From NCBI RefSeq assembly GCF_027706845.1, contig NZ_JAQGCZ010000001.1, forward strand, positions 558,001 to 622,000: a stretch of 64,000 nucleotides of DNA, written 5' to 3'. A model generated the notes under the pieces. It did not search any database. It was given only the letters and a program-made list of their open reading frames with translations, and was not told the DNA's origin. This document shows, one piece after another, positions 43,527 to 52,743 of the stretch. Within the stretch, counting starts at the first letter, position 1. Each line of letters begins with the position of its first letter. This stretch comes from Mycolicibacterium sp. BiH015 (GTDB lineage Bacteria; Actinomycetota; Actinomycetes; Mycobacteriales; Mycobacteriaceae). Made by a program: the position numbers and the translations under genes.

Positions 43527-45170
43527 ATGCTCCCGGGTGACACGGCTTCGCTGCGCAAGGCGCGCGGCGCGTTCTTCACCCCCACCCCGGTCGCGCGCTT
43601 CCTCGCAGGCTGGGCGGTGCGGCATCCCGGCGACGCCGTCCTGGAACCGTCCTGTGGTGAGGCGGTTTTCCTGCACGAGATCGGCCGCCGCGGCGAGCAT
43701 GAGGGCCCGCTCGTCGGAGTCGAGATCCACGAAGAGTCCGCAGCCGCCGCCGAGCGCAGTCTGCGGGCCGGCGGCGTCGATGTCACGATTCATGAACGAG
43801 ACTTCTTCGTGCACAACGAGTTCGGCACCTACGACGCGGTGGTCGGCAATCCGCCCTACGTCCGCTATCAGGATTTCGCGGGAGAGTCCCGCGCCCGGGC
43901 ACGGCAGGCGGCATTGCGCGCCGGGGTCAGCCTGTCCAACCTGGCGTCGTCCTGGGCGGCGTTCACGGTGCATTCGGCACTGCATCTCAAGCCGGGCGGC
44001 CGGTTGGGGCTCGTGCTGCCTGCCGAACTGCTCAGCGTCAACTACGCCTCCGGCGTCCGGCAGTTCCTGATGGACCACTTCAGCTCGGTGGGCCTCGTGC
44101 TGTTCGACGAGCGTGTGTTCCCCGGGGTGCTCGAAGAGGTCGTGCTCCTGCTCGCCGACGGATTCCACCCTGGCGGCGGCAGCGGAGCCACGCACATGCA
44201 GTTGTCCCAGGTTCGTGATGCCGCGGCGCTCGACGGCGAAACCCTCAAGCGGCGCTGGGCGCCTCCTGCCAATGGGGCCAAGTGGTCGGCCGGGCTGATG
44301 TCGGCCGCGGGTCTGTCCGCCTTCGACGCCATCGTCGGCAGCGACGCGTTCACCTCTCTTGAGACGTGGGGCGATACGACGCTGGGCATGGTGACCGGCA
44401 GCAACCGGTTCTTCACCCTCTCCCCCGCCAAGGTCGAGGCGCTCGGATTGGCGCAATCCGATGTCATCGCGTTGTCGCCGCCGGGTTCGCGCCATCTGCG
44501 CGGCCTCGGGCTGACCGCACACGCGCTGCACGCCCTCGGGGAAGTCGGCCGTTCGACGTACCTGTTCCGCCCGGCGACGCAGCCCTCGAAGGCGGGATGG
44601 CACTACATCCGCTCCGGCGAGGATCTCGATGTGCACTCCGCCTATAAGTGCCGTGTCCGAAACCCGTGGTGGCGTGTGCCCTATCTGCGTCCCGCCGATC
44701 TGTTCCTCACCTACATGAATGCCGACACCCCGCGGCTGACCAGCAACCGCGCCCGCGCTCATCACCTGAATTCGGTGCATGGTGTGTACCTGCGTGACGA
44801 GTTGCGCCGAGACGGCATGAACCTGCTGCCTCTGGCGTCGTTGAACTCGGTGACCCTGCTCGGCGCCGAGACGGTGGGGCGTGCCTACGGTGGTGGCATG
44901 CTGAAGATCGAGCCGCGGGAAGCCGACGTGTTGCCGGTGCCGTCACCAGATCTCGTGCGCGGCAATGCTGCGCAGCTGCGCAGTGCCCGGCCCGCGGTGG
45001 CGAGGCTGCTGGGCGAGGGCCGTCTGCTCGACGCCGTGGCCGTGGTCGACGAGGCGCTGCTGATCGGCACGTCGAGCCTGAACCGGCGAGCGCTCGGGGC
45101 CATCCGCCGGGACCACGCCGGTCTCACCGCACGCCGTGTCGCCCGGGGAAAAGCCAACGGTGGCAGGTAA
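43527..45170 (+). CDS. N6-adenine DNA methyltransferase (TaqI/Eco57I-like)
   Basis: The 547-residue protein starts with RKARGAFFTPTPVARFLAGWAV, the usual opening of gamma-class N6-adenine methylases. The AdoMet motif is LEPSCGEAVFL (about residues 39-49) and the catalytic motif is VGNPPYVRYQDF near residue 110. A target-recognition region follows. It overlaps the following gene by 11 bp. It could be half of a restriction-modification pair or a solitary methylase. Confidence 0.85.
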   Translation: MLPGDTASLRKARGAFFTPTPVARFLAGWAVRHPGDAVLEPSCGEAVFLHEIGRRGEHEGPLVGVEIHEESAAAAERSLRAGGVDVTIHERDFFVHNEFGTYDAVVGNPPYVRYQDFAGESRARARQAALRAGVSLSNLASSWAAFTVHSALHLKPGGRLGLVLPAELLSVNYASGVRQFLMDHFSSVGLVLFDERVFPGVLEEVVLLLADGFHPGGGSGATHMQLSQVRDAAALDGETLKRRWAPPANGAKWSAGLMSAAGLSAFDAIVGSDAFTSLETWGDTTLGMVTGSNRFFTLSPAKVEALGLAQSDVIALSPPGSRHLRGLGLTAHALHALGEVGRSTYLFRPATQPSKAGWHYIRSGEDLDVHSAYKCRVRNPWWRVPYLRPADLFLTYMNADTPRLTSNRARAHHLNSVHGVYLRDELRRDGMNLLPLASLNSVTLLGAETVGRAYGGGMLKIEPREADVLPVPSPDLVRGNAAQLRSARPAVARLLGEGRLLDAVAVVDEALLIGTSSLNRRALGAIRRDHAGLTARRVARGKANGGR

Positions 45171-46143
45171 ACCGAGTTCGAAGTCCCTCGCCTGGCCGCT
45201 GTTCGACGCGATCGTGGACCGGTCGGCGTTCAAGGACGTCAACCCGTGGACCACCGAGGGCGCGTTTTCTCCTGACTATGAGGCGTTGCGCAGGCTGCTC
45301 GCGGTGCCGATCCTGCTCGGCGCGGAAAGTCGTTCGGGCGTACCGGCCCTCGCGCTGGACGTGTGGGTCGCCTACGAATTGCGGCGAGCCGGTCTCGATC
45401 CTGACGCGGTGTGGCCTCGCGCGGAGGCGCCACGCGTGGTCGACCGCGACGTGCTGAACTTCGTCAGGTCGATCCCGAAGTCGGCGCGCAAGGAGCTCAT
45501 GGAGCGGCTCCGCGCCGGCGGCGGTATCGGTGCCGCCTCGGCGAACATCGCAGGCAAGAACTACTTCAAGCAGGTCGACGTGATCATGTCGTCCTGGCAG
45601 ACGGGCCCCGAGTTGCTCATCTCGACCAAGCGCATGGACTCGTCGTTCGGCAAGAACGCCGCCAACCGCGTCGAGGAGTCCTACGGCGATGCCAAGAACC
45701 TCGCCCTGCGCCACCCCCTGGCCGCGCTGGGCTTCATGTACTCGCTGCGGTCCACGGCCTACACCGAGGAGCGCAGGCAATTCGACTGGATCGTCGACCT
45801 TCTCATCAAACTCGGCCGAGAAGACGACGCCTACGATGCATGTGCGCTCGTCGTTCCGGAGTGGGAAGGCGACGCACCGATCGACGAGCCGCCCGCCGCC
45901 GATGACGCCGTCATCGAGCCGTATCTCTTCGAGATCGACGAGGGGCACGTCGACGATCCGCCGGCTATCGACGTGACGGCGCAGCTGGCCGTTCTGCCGG
46001 ACGTGACGTTGCGCACCGATCTGGTGCCCGACGAGCTCAGCCCTGCCCGATTCTTTGCCCGGATGCTGACCATCGTGCTCGACAACTCGAACATCACCCA
46101 GCACGAAGAGGCGCGGCTGCGGCGCAGTCAGGCCGTCGGCTAG
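45160..46143 (+). CDS. Protein coupled to the DNA methyltransferase, candidate restriction nuclease
   Basis: The 327-residue protein is translated from a GTG inside the end of the methylase gene, with GGGGAAAA upstream. GKNYFKQVDVIMSSWQ followed by ELLISTKRMDSSF looks like a PD-(D/E)xK core, with D at about residue 140 and a (S)TK in place of ExK. The tail is acidic and less conserved. If the motif holds, it would be the cognate endonuclease. No other domain was recognised, and the assignment is provisional. Confidence 0.5.
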   Translation: MAGKPSSKSLAWPLFDAIVDRSAFKDVNPWTTEGAFSPDYEALRRLLAVPILLGAESRSGVPALALDVWVAYELRRAGLDPDAVWPRAEAPRVVDRDVLNFVRSIPKSARKELMERLRAGGGIGAASANIAGKNYFKQVDVIMSSWQTGPELLISTKRMDSSFGKNAANRVEESYGDAKNLALRHPLAALGFMYSLRSTAYTEERRQFDWIVDLLIKLGREDDAYDACALVVPEWEGDAPIDEPPAADDAVIEPYLFEIDEGHVDDPPAIDVTAQLAVLPDVTLRTDLVPDELSPARFFARMLTIVLDNSNITQHEEARLRRSQAVG

Positions 46144-46155
46144 GGTCTGCCACTC

Positions 46156-47064
46156 GTGCGCTCCGACATCGACGACACTCGCCGACGGCTCGCCCGTGCG
46201 CAGCGCCGGTGGACGGTGATCGCCCTCTGCGCATCGCTGTTCCTGGTCGCGGTCTACCTTCTGGCCGTCCGCACCACCACCGGCCAGGCCGTCGAGAACG
46301 CTGCCCTCAACGGCGCAGAACAGGTCGGCGAGCGCGCGTTCCTCGCGGCGAGCAAGGCGCTGAGCACCATCACCTATTCGTCGCTCGCGCTGGCCACCGT
46401 ACTGGTCGGTGCGGTCGGGCTCCTGAGACGCCAGGTTCATCTGGCAGTGGCGGCTATGGCGGTGATCCTCGGTAGTCAGGCCGCCACCCAGATCCTCAAA
46501 TACGTTGTGCTGCAACGGCCCGAGCTGCTGACCACCAACGAGTATCTGGAGAACACCCTGCCAAGCGGCCACACGACCGCCGCGATGTCGGTGCTCTTCG
46601 CGACGCTGATCGTGATGCCCTACCGGTTCCGCGGGGTCGCCATGTTCGCCGCCCTCACCTGGGCGGTCGGCATCGGCGCCTACACCGTCATCGCGCGCTG
46701 GCACCGGCTCTCCGACGTCCTGGCCGCCGACGCGGTGACACTGGTGGTGGCATGCGGCGCAGCACATTTCCTGGCCCGCACAGACCGCATCCGCGCGGTC
46801 GTGTCTCCCGGTGCGGCCCGGTACACGTTGCGGACGGTGTTCGTCGGGCTGGTTGCCTTCGTCGGAACCGTGAGCCTCGCACTCGGCGCGGTGTCTCTGC
46901 TCGCCGCACTGTCCGAGGACATCGACGAAGCCGTGGAGTGGCAGTTGTTCCTCAGCGCCCAGTGGTTGGCGGCGGCGGGGTCGATCTTCGCGGCACTGCT
47001 CTTCTGGTGGACGTGGCACCGTCTGGAGACCAAACAGCGCCGCGACCCCGTTGCGGCCCGCTAG
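46156..47064 (+). CDS. PAP2-family membrane phosphatase
   Basis: The 302-residue protein has five to six hydrophobic helices and the three PAP2 signatures: KYVVLQRPE, LPSGHTTA and ARWHRLSDVLAA (Rx5HxxxD-like). It removes phosphate from a lipid phosphate at the outer membrane face. The GTG start lies 12 bp after the preceding gene. It is probably a chromosomal housekeeping gene, not part of the methylase unit. Confidence 0.85.
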   Translation: MRSDIDDTRRRLARAQRRWTVIALCASLFLVAVYLLAVRTTTGQAVENAALNGAEQVGERAFLAASKALSTITYSSLALATVLVGAVGLLRRQVHLAVAAMAVILGSQAATQILKYVVLQRPELLTTNEYLENTLPSGHTTAAMSVLFATLIVMPYRFRGVAMFAALTWAVGIGAYTVIARWHRLSDVLAADAVTLVVACGAAHFLARTDRIRAVVSPGAARYTLRTVFVGLVAFVGTVSLALGAVSLLAALSEDIDEAVEWQLFLSAQWLAAAGSIFAALLFWWTWHRLETKQRRDPVAAR

Positions 47065-47193
47065 TCAGGCAGTCGGTTCGCTGGACCCCTTGTCGACGTC
47101 CGGGGTGTCCTTGTCGGGGTCTTTCTCGGTGTCGGCGGATTCCGAAGAGGTGGAACCCTCTTCGTCGTCGTAGATTCCCTGACCACGGGTCAT
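47065..47193 (-). CDS. Small acidic conserved mycobacterial protein
   Basis: The 42-residue product begins MTRGQGIYDDEEGSTSSE and ends DVDKGSSEPTA, and is rich in Asp, Glu, Ser and Pro. Short proteins starting MTRGQGIYDDE are common in mycobacteria. The stop directly abuts the convergent PAP2 stop. It is likely disordered; its function is unknown. Confidence 0.7.
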   Translation of the reverse strand: MTRGQGIYDDEEGSTSSESADTEKDPDKDTPDVDKGSSEPTA

Positions 47194-47205
47194 GGATGAA
47201 GCCTT

Positions 47206-48192
47206 TCAGTGTGACGCGGAGCGGAGCTTGTCGAGCAGCGGCGCTGCTGCCTCTTTCAGGAACGCGTCCTGGGTGTCGCCACCGATCTGGACGAGGGCGA
47301 TGTCGGTGAAGCCGGCTTCCCAGTATTCGCGGACGGAATCGACGATGGCATCGAGGTCGGGTCCGCACGGGATCGATTCGGCGACATCCTCTTTGCGGAC
47401 GAACTGGGTCGCCCCGTCGAAGCCGGCGGTGGTCGGCAGGTCCGCGTTGACCGCCCATCCTCCCGCGAACCAGCGGAACTGGTCGTGGGCGCGCTCGATC
47501 GCCGCGTCGCGATCAGGGTCCCAGCTGATCGGAATCTGGCCGATGACGCGGACATCGCCCGGCAAGCCGGTACCCCTGCGCGTCTCGTGCCAGGAGTCGA
47601 CGAGATCTTTGTCGGGTTGCACGGCGATCAGATGGTCGGCCAGCGGCGCGAACATCTCCACCGAGCGGTCACCCGACACCGCGGCGGCGATCGGCAGGGG
47701 CACGTCGGGTACGTCCCACAGCCGCGCGGAGTCGACCTCGAAGTATTCGCCCTTCCAGTCGACCATCTCGCCGGTCTGCAGTTCGCGAATGATTTGGATG
47801 GCTTCCTTGAGCATGTCCTGCCGCCGAGCCACGGTGGGCCAGCGTTTGCCGACAACGTGCTCGTTCAGATTCTCTCCGCTGCCGAGACCGAGTGTGAAGC
47901 GACCGTCGGCGAGGATCTGCAGGGTCGCCGCCTTTTGCGCGACGATCGCCGGGTGGTAGCGCAGCGTCGGGCAGGTGACGTAGGTCATCAGCTCGACACG
48001 TTCGGTCGCGTGGGCGACAGCGCCCAGCACCGACCATGCGTAGGGCGCGTGACCTTGCGACGAGAGCCACGGAAAGTAGTGGTCGCTCGAGACCTCGAAG
48101 TCGAAGCCCACCTGCTCAGCCGATACCGCATAGCTGACAAGGTCTTTCGGTCCGCTCTGCTCAGTCATCAAGGTGTAGCCGAATCGGGTCAT
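47206..48192 (-). CDS. F420-dependent LLM-class oxidoreductase (TIGR03557-like)
   Basis: The 328-residue protein matches the luciferase-like family: it starts RFGYTLMTEQSGPKDLV and continues with SSDHYFPWLSSQGHAPYAW and LGLGSGENLNEHVVG. The closing DIALVQIGGDTQDAFL is also typical. Members use coenzyme F420 for hydride transfer, a cofactor abundant in mycobacteria. The ATG at 48192 gives the family's usual N-terminus; an in-frame ATG at 48201 adds three residues. Its substrate is unknown. It is divergent from the LuxR-type regulator. Confidence 0.87.
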   Translation of the reverse strand: MTRFGYTLMTEQSGPKDLVSYAVSAEQVGFDFEVSSDHYFPWLSSQGHAPYAWSVLGAVAHATERVELMTYVTCPTLRYHPAIVAQKAATLQILADGRFTLGLGSGENLNEHVVGKRWPTVARRQDMLKEAIQIIRELQTGEMVDWKGEYFEVDSARLWDVPDVPLPIAAAVSGDRSVEMFAPLADHLIAVQPDKDLVDSWHETRRGTGLPGDVRVIGQIPISWDPDRDAAIERAHDQFRWFAGGWAVNADLPTTAGFDGATQFVRKEDVAESIPCGPDLDAIVDSVREYWEAGFTDIALVQIGGDTQDAFLKEAAAPLLDKLRSASH

Positions 48193-48310
48193 GCGCGTCA
48201 TGTACCCGGGGTGGCCGAAGCAAAACGGCGTCCTGCACTGGACCGCTGCCGATCTTGACGGATACGGTTTACCCGCAGCTACCACCCCATTGCCCAAGCC
48301 AGGAGGCGTG

Positions 48311-51046
48311 GTGGAACTCATCGGCCGCGGCGACGAGGTGCAAGCACTGGATGCGTTGCTGTCCGCCGTGCGCGGCGGGCAAAGCCGAACGCTGGTACTC
48401 AGCGGGCCGCCCGGCATCGGGAAGACAGCCCTCCTCGAAGAGACAAGCGCAAGGGCCGCCGACTGCCGTGTGGTGCGCATCGCCGGCATCGAGTCGGAGA
48501 TGGAATTCGCGTTCGCGGCTCTGCAGCTCGTGTGCTCGGCCATGTGGGACGACATCGACGCCATCCCAGTACCGCAGCGGACTGCCCTGCTGCGCGCCTT
48601 CGGTGTCGATCAGGGCCCCGCTCCCGATCCGTTTCTCGTGGGACTCGCGGCGTTGGGCCTGGTGTCCGAAGCCGCTCGGCACCGACCTCTCGTGGTGCTC
48701 GTCGACGACCACCAGTGGTTGGACAGGGCCTCTCGACACGTGCTCGCGTTCGTCGCGCGTAGGCTCGTCGCCGAATCCGTCGCCATCGTGTTCGCCACTC
48801 GCACCATCGGCGATGAGCTCCGTGGGTTACCCGAAATCGTGGTGCGTGGCCTCCGCGATACCGAGGCACAGACGCTGCTGGCGCGTCACATCGACGGCCC
48901 ACTCGACAGTCGGGTACGTGATCAATTCATCGCGGACGCCCATGGAAACCCGCTCGCGCTGCTGGAGTTGCCACGTGCGGTGAGCCGAGCCGAACTCGCG
49001 GGCGGGTTCGGCTCGCCGGGAGCGCCGTTGACCCACAGCCTTGAGGGCGCTTTGAGACGCCAGATCCAGGATCTTCCGCTGCCGAGCCGTCGGTTGTTGG
49101 CGCTGGCGGCCGCAGACCCCGTCGGGGATCCGTCTGTGCTGTGGCACGCAAGCGACGTCCTCGGGATCGACACCGGGGCGGCGGCCCCCGCTCTGGACGC
49201 CGACCTGTTCGCGATCACCAGCAGGGTGGTCTTCCGCCATCCGCTGATCCGGGCGACCGCGTACCGATGCGTGCCCATGTCGGACAGGCAGCAGATCCAT
49301 GCGGCGCTGGCCGCGGTCACCGATGCGCGGCTCGATCCCGACCGGCGGGCGTGGCATCTGGGGCTGGCATGTCTGGCTCCGGACGACGACGTCGCGGACG
49401 AGCTCGAGCGCAGTGCGGGTCGCGTGCAGGCGCGAGGCGGGATGACCGCCGCGGCAGCATTTCTCGAACGCTCATCCGAGTTGACGTCCGACCGGGCCCG
49501 CCGGTGCGACCGCACCATCGCGGCCGCCTCGGCCAAAGCCGACGCCGGTCTTCTCGATGCAGCCAACGATCTGCTCAAGCGCGTCGAGGGCGGGTATCTG
49601 ACGGACCTGCAGCGGGCTCGTGCGGATCTGGTCCGCGCACACCTGGCCATGATCACCAGTCACGGCAACGACGCTGCTCCGCTGATGCTGAGCGCTGCTC
49701 GTCGTCTCGAATCGATCGACGCGCGGTCGGCCCGCGAAACCTACCTCGACGCGATGTCTGCGGCGCTCTTCGCCGGCCGACTCGCTGCCGAGGGCGGAAG
49801 CATGCTCGATGTGTCGGAGGCGGCAAGCGCGGCGACTCGGGTTCTCAGCACCCCGGGCCCGGCAGACCTGCTCCTCGACGGTTTGGCGACCCAGTACAGC
49901 GCCGGGTTCGACAAGGGATTCCCTGCCGTACGTGAAGCACTGTCCCGGTACGGCCAAGGCATGCAGATCGACGACGAGCTCCGCTGGATGCTGCTGGCGT
50001 GTCTGGCCGCATCGCGGGTCTGGGACATCGAGCGACATACTTCGCTGTCCATTCGGTATCTTGAGATCGCGCGGGCATCCGGCGCGCTCGCCCATCTTCC
50101 GTTGGCTTTGAGCAGCCGATTCCTCCCGCTGATGATGACGGGCGACTTCGACGCGGCGGCGGAGGTGGCGCTCGAAATGGGCGCTGCCATAGACGCTATG
50201 GGCAACAGTCTGAGTCCCTACTGTGCCATCGTCCTGGCGGCCTGGCGAGGCCGGCGCGCGGAATTGGAAACATTGGCCACCGAGGCTCGCGTCGACGCCG
50301 AACGCCGCGGCGAGGGACACGGGCTGACGGTGATCGCCTGGGCCGAGGCGGTCATGGCCAACGGCAGAGGCGATTACCGGACCGCACGCGACCGCGCCTC
50401 CTACGCGTCTGCGTGCCGGGGAGACGGTGGTGCGTCATGGTGGAGCCTGTGCGAGCTGATCGAATCCGCCGCGCGTCTTGACGACCTCCCAACCGCCACT
50501 GCAGCATTCGAGCTCCTCGCCGAGTCGACAACATTGAGCGCCACCGACTGGAGTCTGGGCATCGAGGCACGCTCACGCGCCTTGGTCAGCGAGGGCGACT
50601 GCGTAGAACACCTCTACCTCGAAGCCGTCGAGCGTCTCGCGCGCGCGGGATTGCGCCCCGACCAGGGGCGCGCCCATCTGCTGTATGGGGAGTGGCTCCG
50701 CAGACAACGCCGCCGGGTCGATGCGCGCACCCACCTGCGGTCCGCGCACGACCTGTTCACCGGCATCGGCATGGAAGCGTTCGCCGAGCGCGCCGAGCGC
50801 GAACTGCAGGCGACCGGTGAGACGGCGCGGCGCCGGACCGCGCCGCCGACAGTTGTCACTCTGACCCCGCAGGAGACGCAGATCGCCCGCCTCGCCCGGG
50901 AAGGGTTGTCCAACCCCGAGATCGGCGCTCGCCTGTTCATCAGCGCTCGCACCGTCCAGTATCACCTGGGCAAGGTTTTCACCAAGCTCGGTATACATTC
51001 GCGCAGTCAGCTCGACCGTGCGTTGCCCGACATCGACCGCCACTGA
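48311..51046 (+). CDS. LAL-type LuxR regulator (AAA ATPase plus LuxR HTH)
   Basis: The 911-residue protein has Walker A GPPGIGKTALL near residue 35 and Walker B VVLVDDHQWLD near 128, typical of large ATP-binding LuxR proteins. A long helical repeat region (TPR-like) follows. The C-terminal LuxR helix-turn-helix contains LTPQETQIARLAREGLSNPEIG and FISARTVQYHLGKVFTKLGI. AGGAGG at 48301-48306 supports GTG 48311; GTG 48308 is also in frame. It senses an unknown ligand and probably activates the alcohol dehydrogenase downstream, or the divergent LLM gene. Confidence 0.88.
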   Translation: MELIGRGDEVQALDALLSAVRGGQSRTLVLSGPPGIGKTALLEETSARAADCRVVRIAGIESEMEFAFAALQLVCSAMWDDIDAIPVPQRTALLRAFGVDQGPAPDPFLVGLAALGLVSEAARHRPLVVLVDDHQWLDRASRHVLAFVARRLVAESVAIVFATRTIGDELRGLPEIVVRGLRDTEAQTLLARHIDGPLDSRVRDQFIADAHGNPLALLELPRAVSRAELAGGFGSPGAPLTHSLEGALRRQIQDLPLPSRRLLALAAADPVGDPSVLWHASDVLGIDTGAAAPALDADLFAITSRVVFRHPLIRATAYRCVPMSDRQQIHAALAAVTDARLDPDRRAWHLGLACLAPDDDVADELERSAGRVQARGGMTAAAAFLERSSELTSDRARRCDRTIAAASAKADAGLLDAANDLLKRVEGGYLTDLQRARADLVRAHLAMITSHGNDAAPLMLSAARRLESIDARSARETYLDAMSAALFAGRLAAEGGSMLDVSEAASAATRVLSTPGPADLLLDGLATQYSAGFDKGFPAVREALSRYGQGMQIDDELRWMLLACLAASRVWDIERHTSLSIRYLEIARASGALAHLPLALSSRFLPLMMTGDFDAAAEVALEMGAAIDAMGNSLSPYCAIVLAAWRGRRAELETLATEARVDAERRGEGHGLTVIAWAEAVMANGRGDYRTARDRASYASACRGDGGASWWSLCELIESAARLDDLPTATAAFELLAESTTLSATDWSLGIEARSRALVSEGDCVEHLYLEAVERLARAGLRPDQGRAHLLYGEWLRRQRRRVDARTHLRSAHDLFTGIGMEAFAERAERELQATGETARRRTAPPTVVTLTPQETQIARLAREGLSNPEIGARLFISARTVQYHLGKVFTKLGIHSRSQLDRALPDIDRH

Positions 51047-51132
51047 ACTGCCCTGACTGGCCAGTGGCAGATGCGAACAAGGCGCCTGGCTTGACACGAT
51101 GCGGGCCACGGTTCGACAACCGAGGAGTCTTC

Positions 51133-52203
51133 ATGAAGATGCGGGCAGCGCGGATGTACGGGTACAAGCAACCGCTGCGGCTTGAGGAGATCGACGTTCC
51201 CATCCCGGGACCCGAGGAGGTGCTCATCCGGGTCGGTGGTGCAGGCATGTGCCGCACCGACTTTCAGCTCATCGACGGATACTTCGACAACGGTTTGGCG
51301 ATGGACTTCCCGATCACGCCGGGCCACGAAGTCGCCGGCTGGGTCGACGGGATAGGCTCCGCCGTCCCCAAGTCGGCCGGATTGGCCGAGGGCGACCAGG
51401 TCGTGGTGTTCGGCAGCTGGGGCGACGGAGCGTGCCGCCAATGCCACGAGGGCAACGAGCAACTGTGTGCACACGGCGTCTGGGCTGGATTCGGCCGACA
51501 CGGCGGATATCAGGAATACATGCCCGTCGACTATCGGTACCTGATCAAGGTTCCCGGTCGGGGCGAGCTGTCGCCGGACAACTTGGCCCCGCTGACCGAC
51601 GCAGGCCTGACGCCCTACCGCGGGCTCAAGAAACTGCGCGCGGCAGGCCATCTCGGCCCTGGCCGCATTGTCGCCGTCTCCGGCGTGGGCGGACTCGGCA
51701 GTTATGCGACGCAGTACGCCAAGCTGCTCGGCGGCGGGGCGCAAGTGATCGCCTTCGCGCGCAGTGACGAAAAGCTGAAGATCGCGGTGGACAACGGCGC
51801 CGATCACGTCGTCAACGTCCGCGGCAAGGACACTGATGCCGTCCGATCCGAACTCGAATCACTCACCGGTAGAGCTGATTTGGATGCGGTCATCGAATGC
51901 GCCGGATCCGAGGATTCGATACGACTCGCCTTCTCGTTGCTGGCAACCGAAGGAGCTGTGGCTTCGGTTGGGCTGATCGGCAACCGCGTCGACATTCCGC
52001 TGTTTCCTCTGGTGGCACGCGAATACACCTTCTACGGATCATTCTGGGGCAATTACAACGACCTCTCCGAGGTGCTGGCGCTCGCTCGGGCAGGGCAGAT
52101 CAAACACTCCGTCACCAGGGTGCGCTTCGACGACGTCAACGAAACGTTGGACGCCATTGCAGCCGGCGACGTTCTGGGACGGGCGGTGATCGTCTATGAC
52201 TAG
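51133..52203 (+). CDS. Zinc-type alcohol dehydrogenase (MDR family)
   Basis: The 356-residue protein has the catalytic zinc ligands in GMCRTD and TPGHEVAGW, and a GVGGLGSYATQYAKLLG nucleotide motif. The structural zinc lobe reads CRQCHEGNEQLC, with one cysteine fewer than the usual four, so that zinc site may be incomplete. A GAGGA site lies before ATG 51133, while the frame extends upstream without support. The gene follows the LuxR-type regulator and overlaps the next gene by 8 bp. Confidence 0.88.
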   Translation: MKMRAARMYGYKQPLRLEEIDVPIPGPEEVLIRVGGAGMCRTDFQLIDGYFDNGLAMDFPITPGHEVAGWVDGIGSAVPKSAGLAEGDQVVVFGSWGDGACRQCHEGNEQLCAHGVWAGFGRHGGYQEYMPVDYRYLIKVPGRGELSPDNLAPLTDAGLTPYRGLKKLRAAGHLGPGRIVAVSGVGGLGSYATQYAKLLGGGAQVIAFARSDEKLKIAVDNGADHVVNVRGKDTDAVRSELESLTGRADLDAVIECAGSEDSIRLAFSLLATEGAVASVGLIGNRVDIPLFPLVAREYTFYGSFWGNYNDLSEVLALARAGQIKHSVTRVRFDDVNETLDAIAAGDVLGRAVIVYD

Positions 52204-52705
52204 TGCCGCAGCGGTTCTCCGCTTGCCTCTGATCGCACTGCTGATGATGTTCCTCGCGAGCCAGGCGACGGGGCCGGCCATGGCGCAACCCCACGATGAG
52301 GCCGAATCCCGCAACCTCGCCACGGTGCAACGCGGATTCGATGCCTGGAGAGCCGGCACAGGTAGCCCGTACGACGCGCTCGCCGACGACGCCACGTGGG
52401 AGATCGTCGGGAACTCGGCGGTGTCCCGCGTCTACACCAGCAAGGAGGACTTCCTCGCCGCGGTCATTCGGCCGTTCAATTCCCGAATGTCGCAGCGACT
52501 CGTTCCGACCATTCGCGACATCTACGCCGACGGTGACACCGTGATCGTCTTCTTCGACGCCGAAGGGACTGCTCGCGACGGTGTTCCGTACCGGAACACC
52601 TACTCGTGGTTCCTGACGTTGCGTGAGGGCAACATCGTCAGGGCTTCCGCCTTCTTCGATTCGATCGCCTTCAACGATCTGTGGGAGCGCGTCCCCGCCG
52701 GCTGA
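52196..52705 (+). CDS. Secreted SnoaL/NTF2-like protein
   Basis: The 169-residue protein has a Sec signal peptide (LPLIALLMMFLASQATGPAMAQ, cleavage near residue 31). A single cone-shaped NTF2-like domain follows (VQRGFDAWRAGTGSPYDALADDATWEI, VIVFFDAEGTARDG, TYSWFLTLREGNIVRASAFFDS). It overlaps the dehydrogenase stop, so it shares its mRNA. It may bind or turn over a small molecule in the envelope; the substrate is unknown. Confidence 0.75.
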   Translation: MTSAAAVLRLPLIALLMMFLASQATGPAMAQPHDEAESRNLATVQRGFDAWRAGTGSPYDALADDATWEIVGNSAVSRVYTSKEDFLAAVIRPFNSRMSQRLVPTIRDIYADGDTVIVFFDAEGTARDGVPYRNTYSWFLTLREGNIVRASAFFDSIAFNDLWERVPAG

Positions 52706-52743
52706 CGTTGTCAATTCCGCCGGTGATCGACAGGATGGTGCCC

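Noticed and set aside
45124..47019. 631-codon minus-strand frame
   Set aside because: It runs opposite the methylase partner and the PAP2 gene, both of which have family motifs. It is His/Arg/Gln-rich, as expected of antisense.
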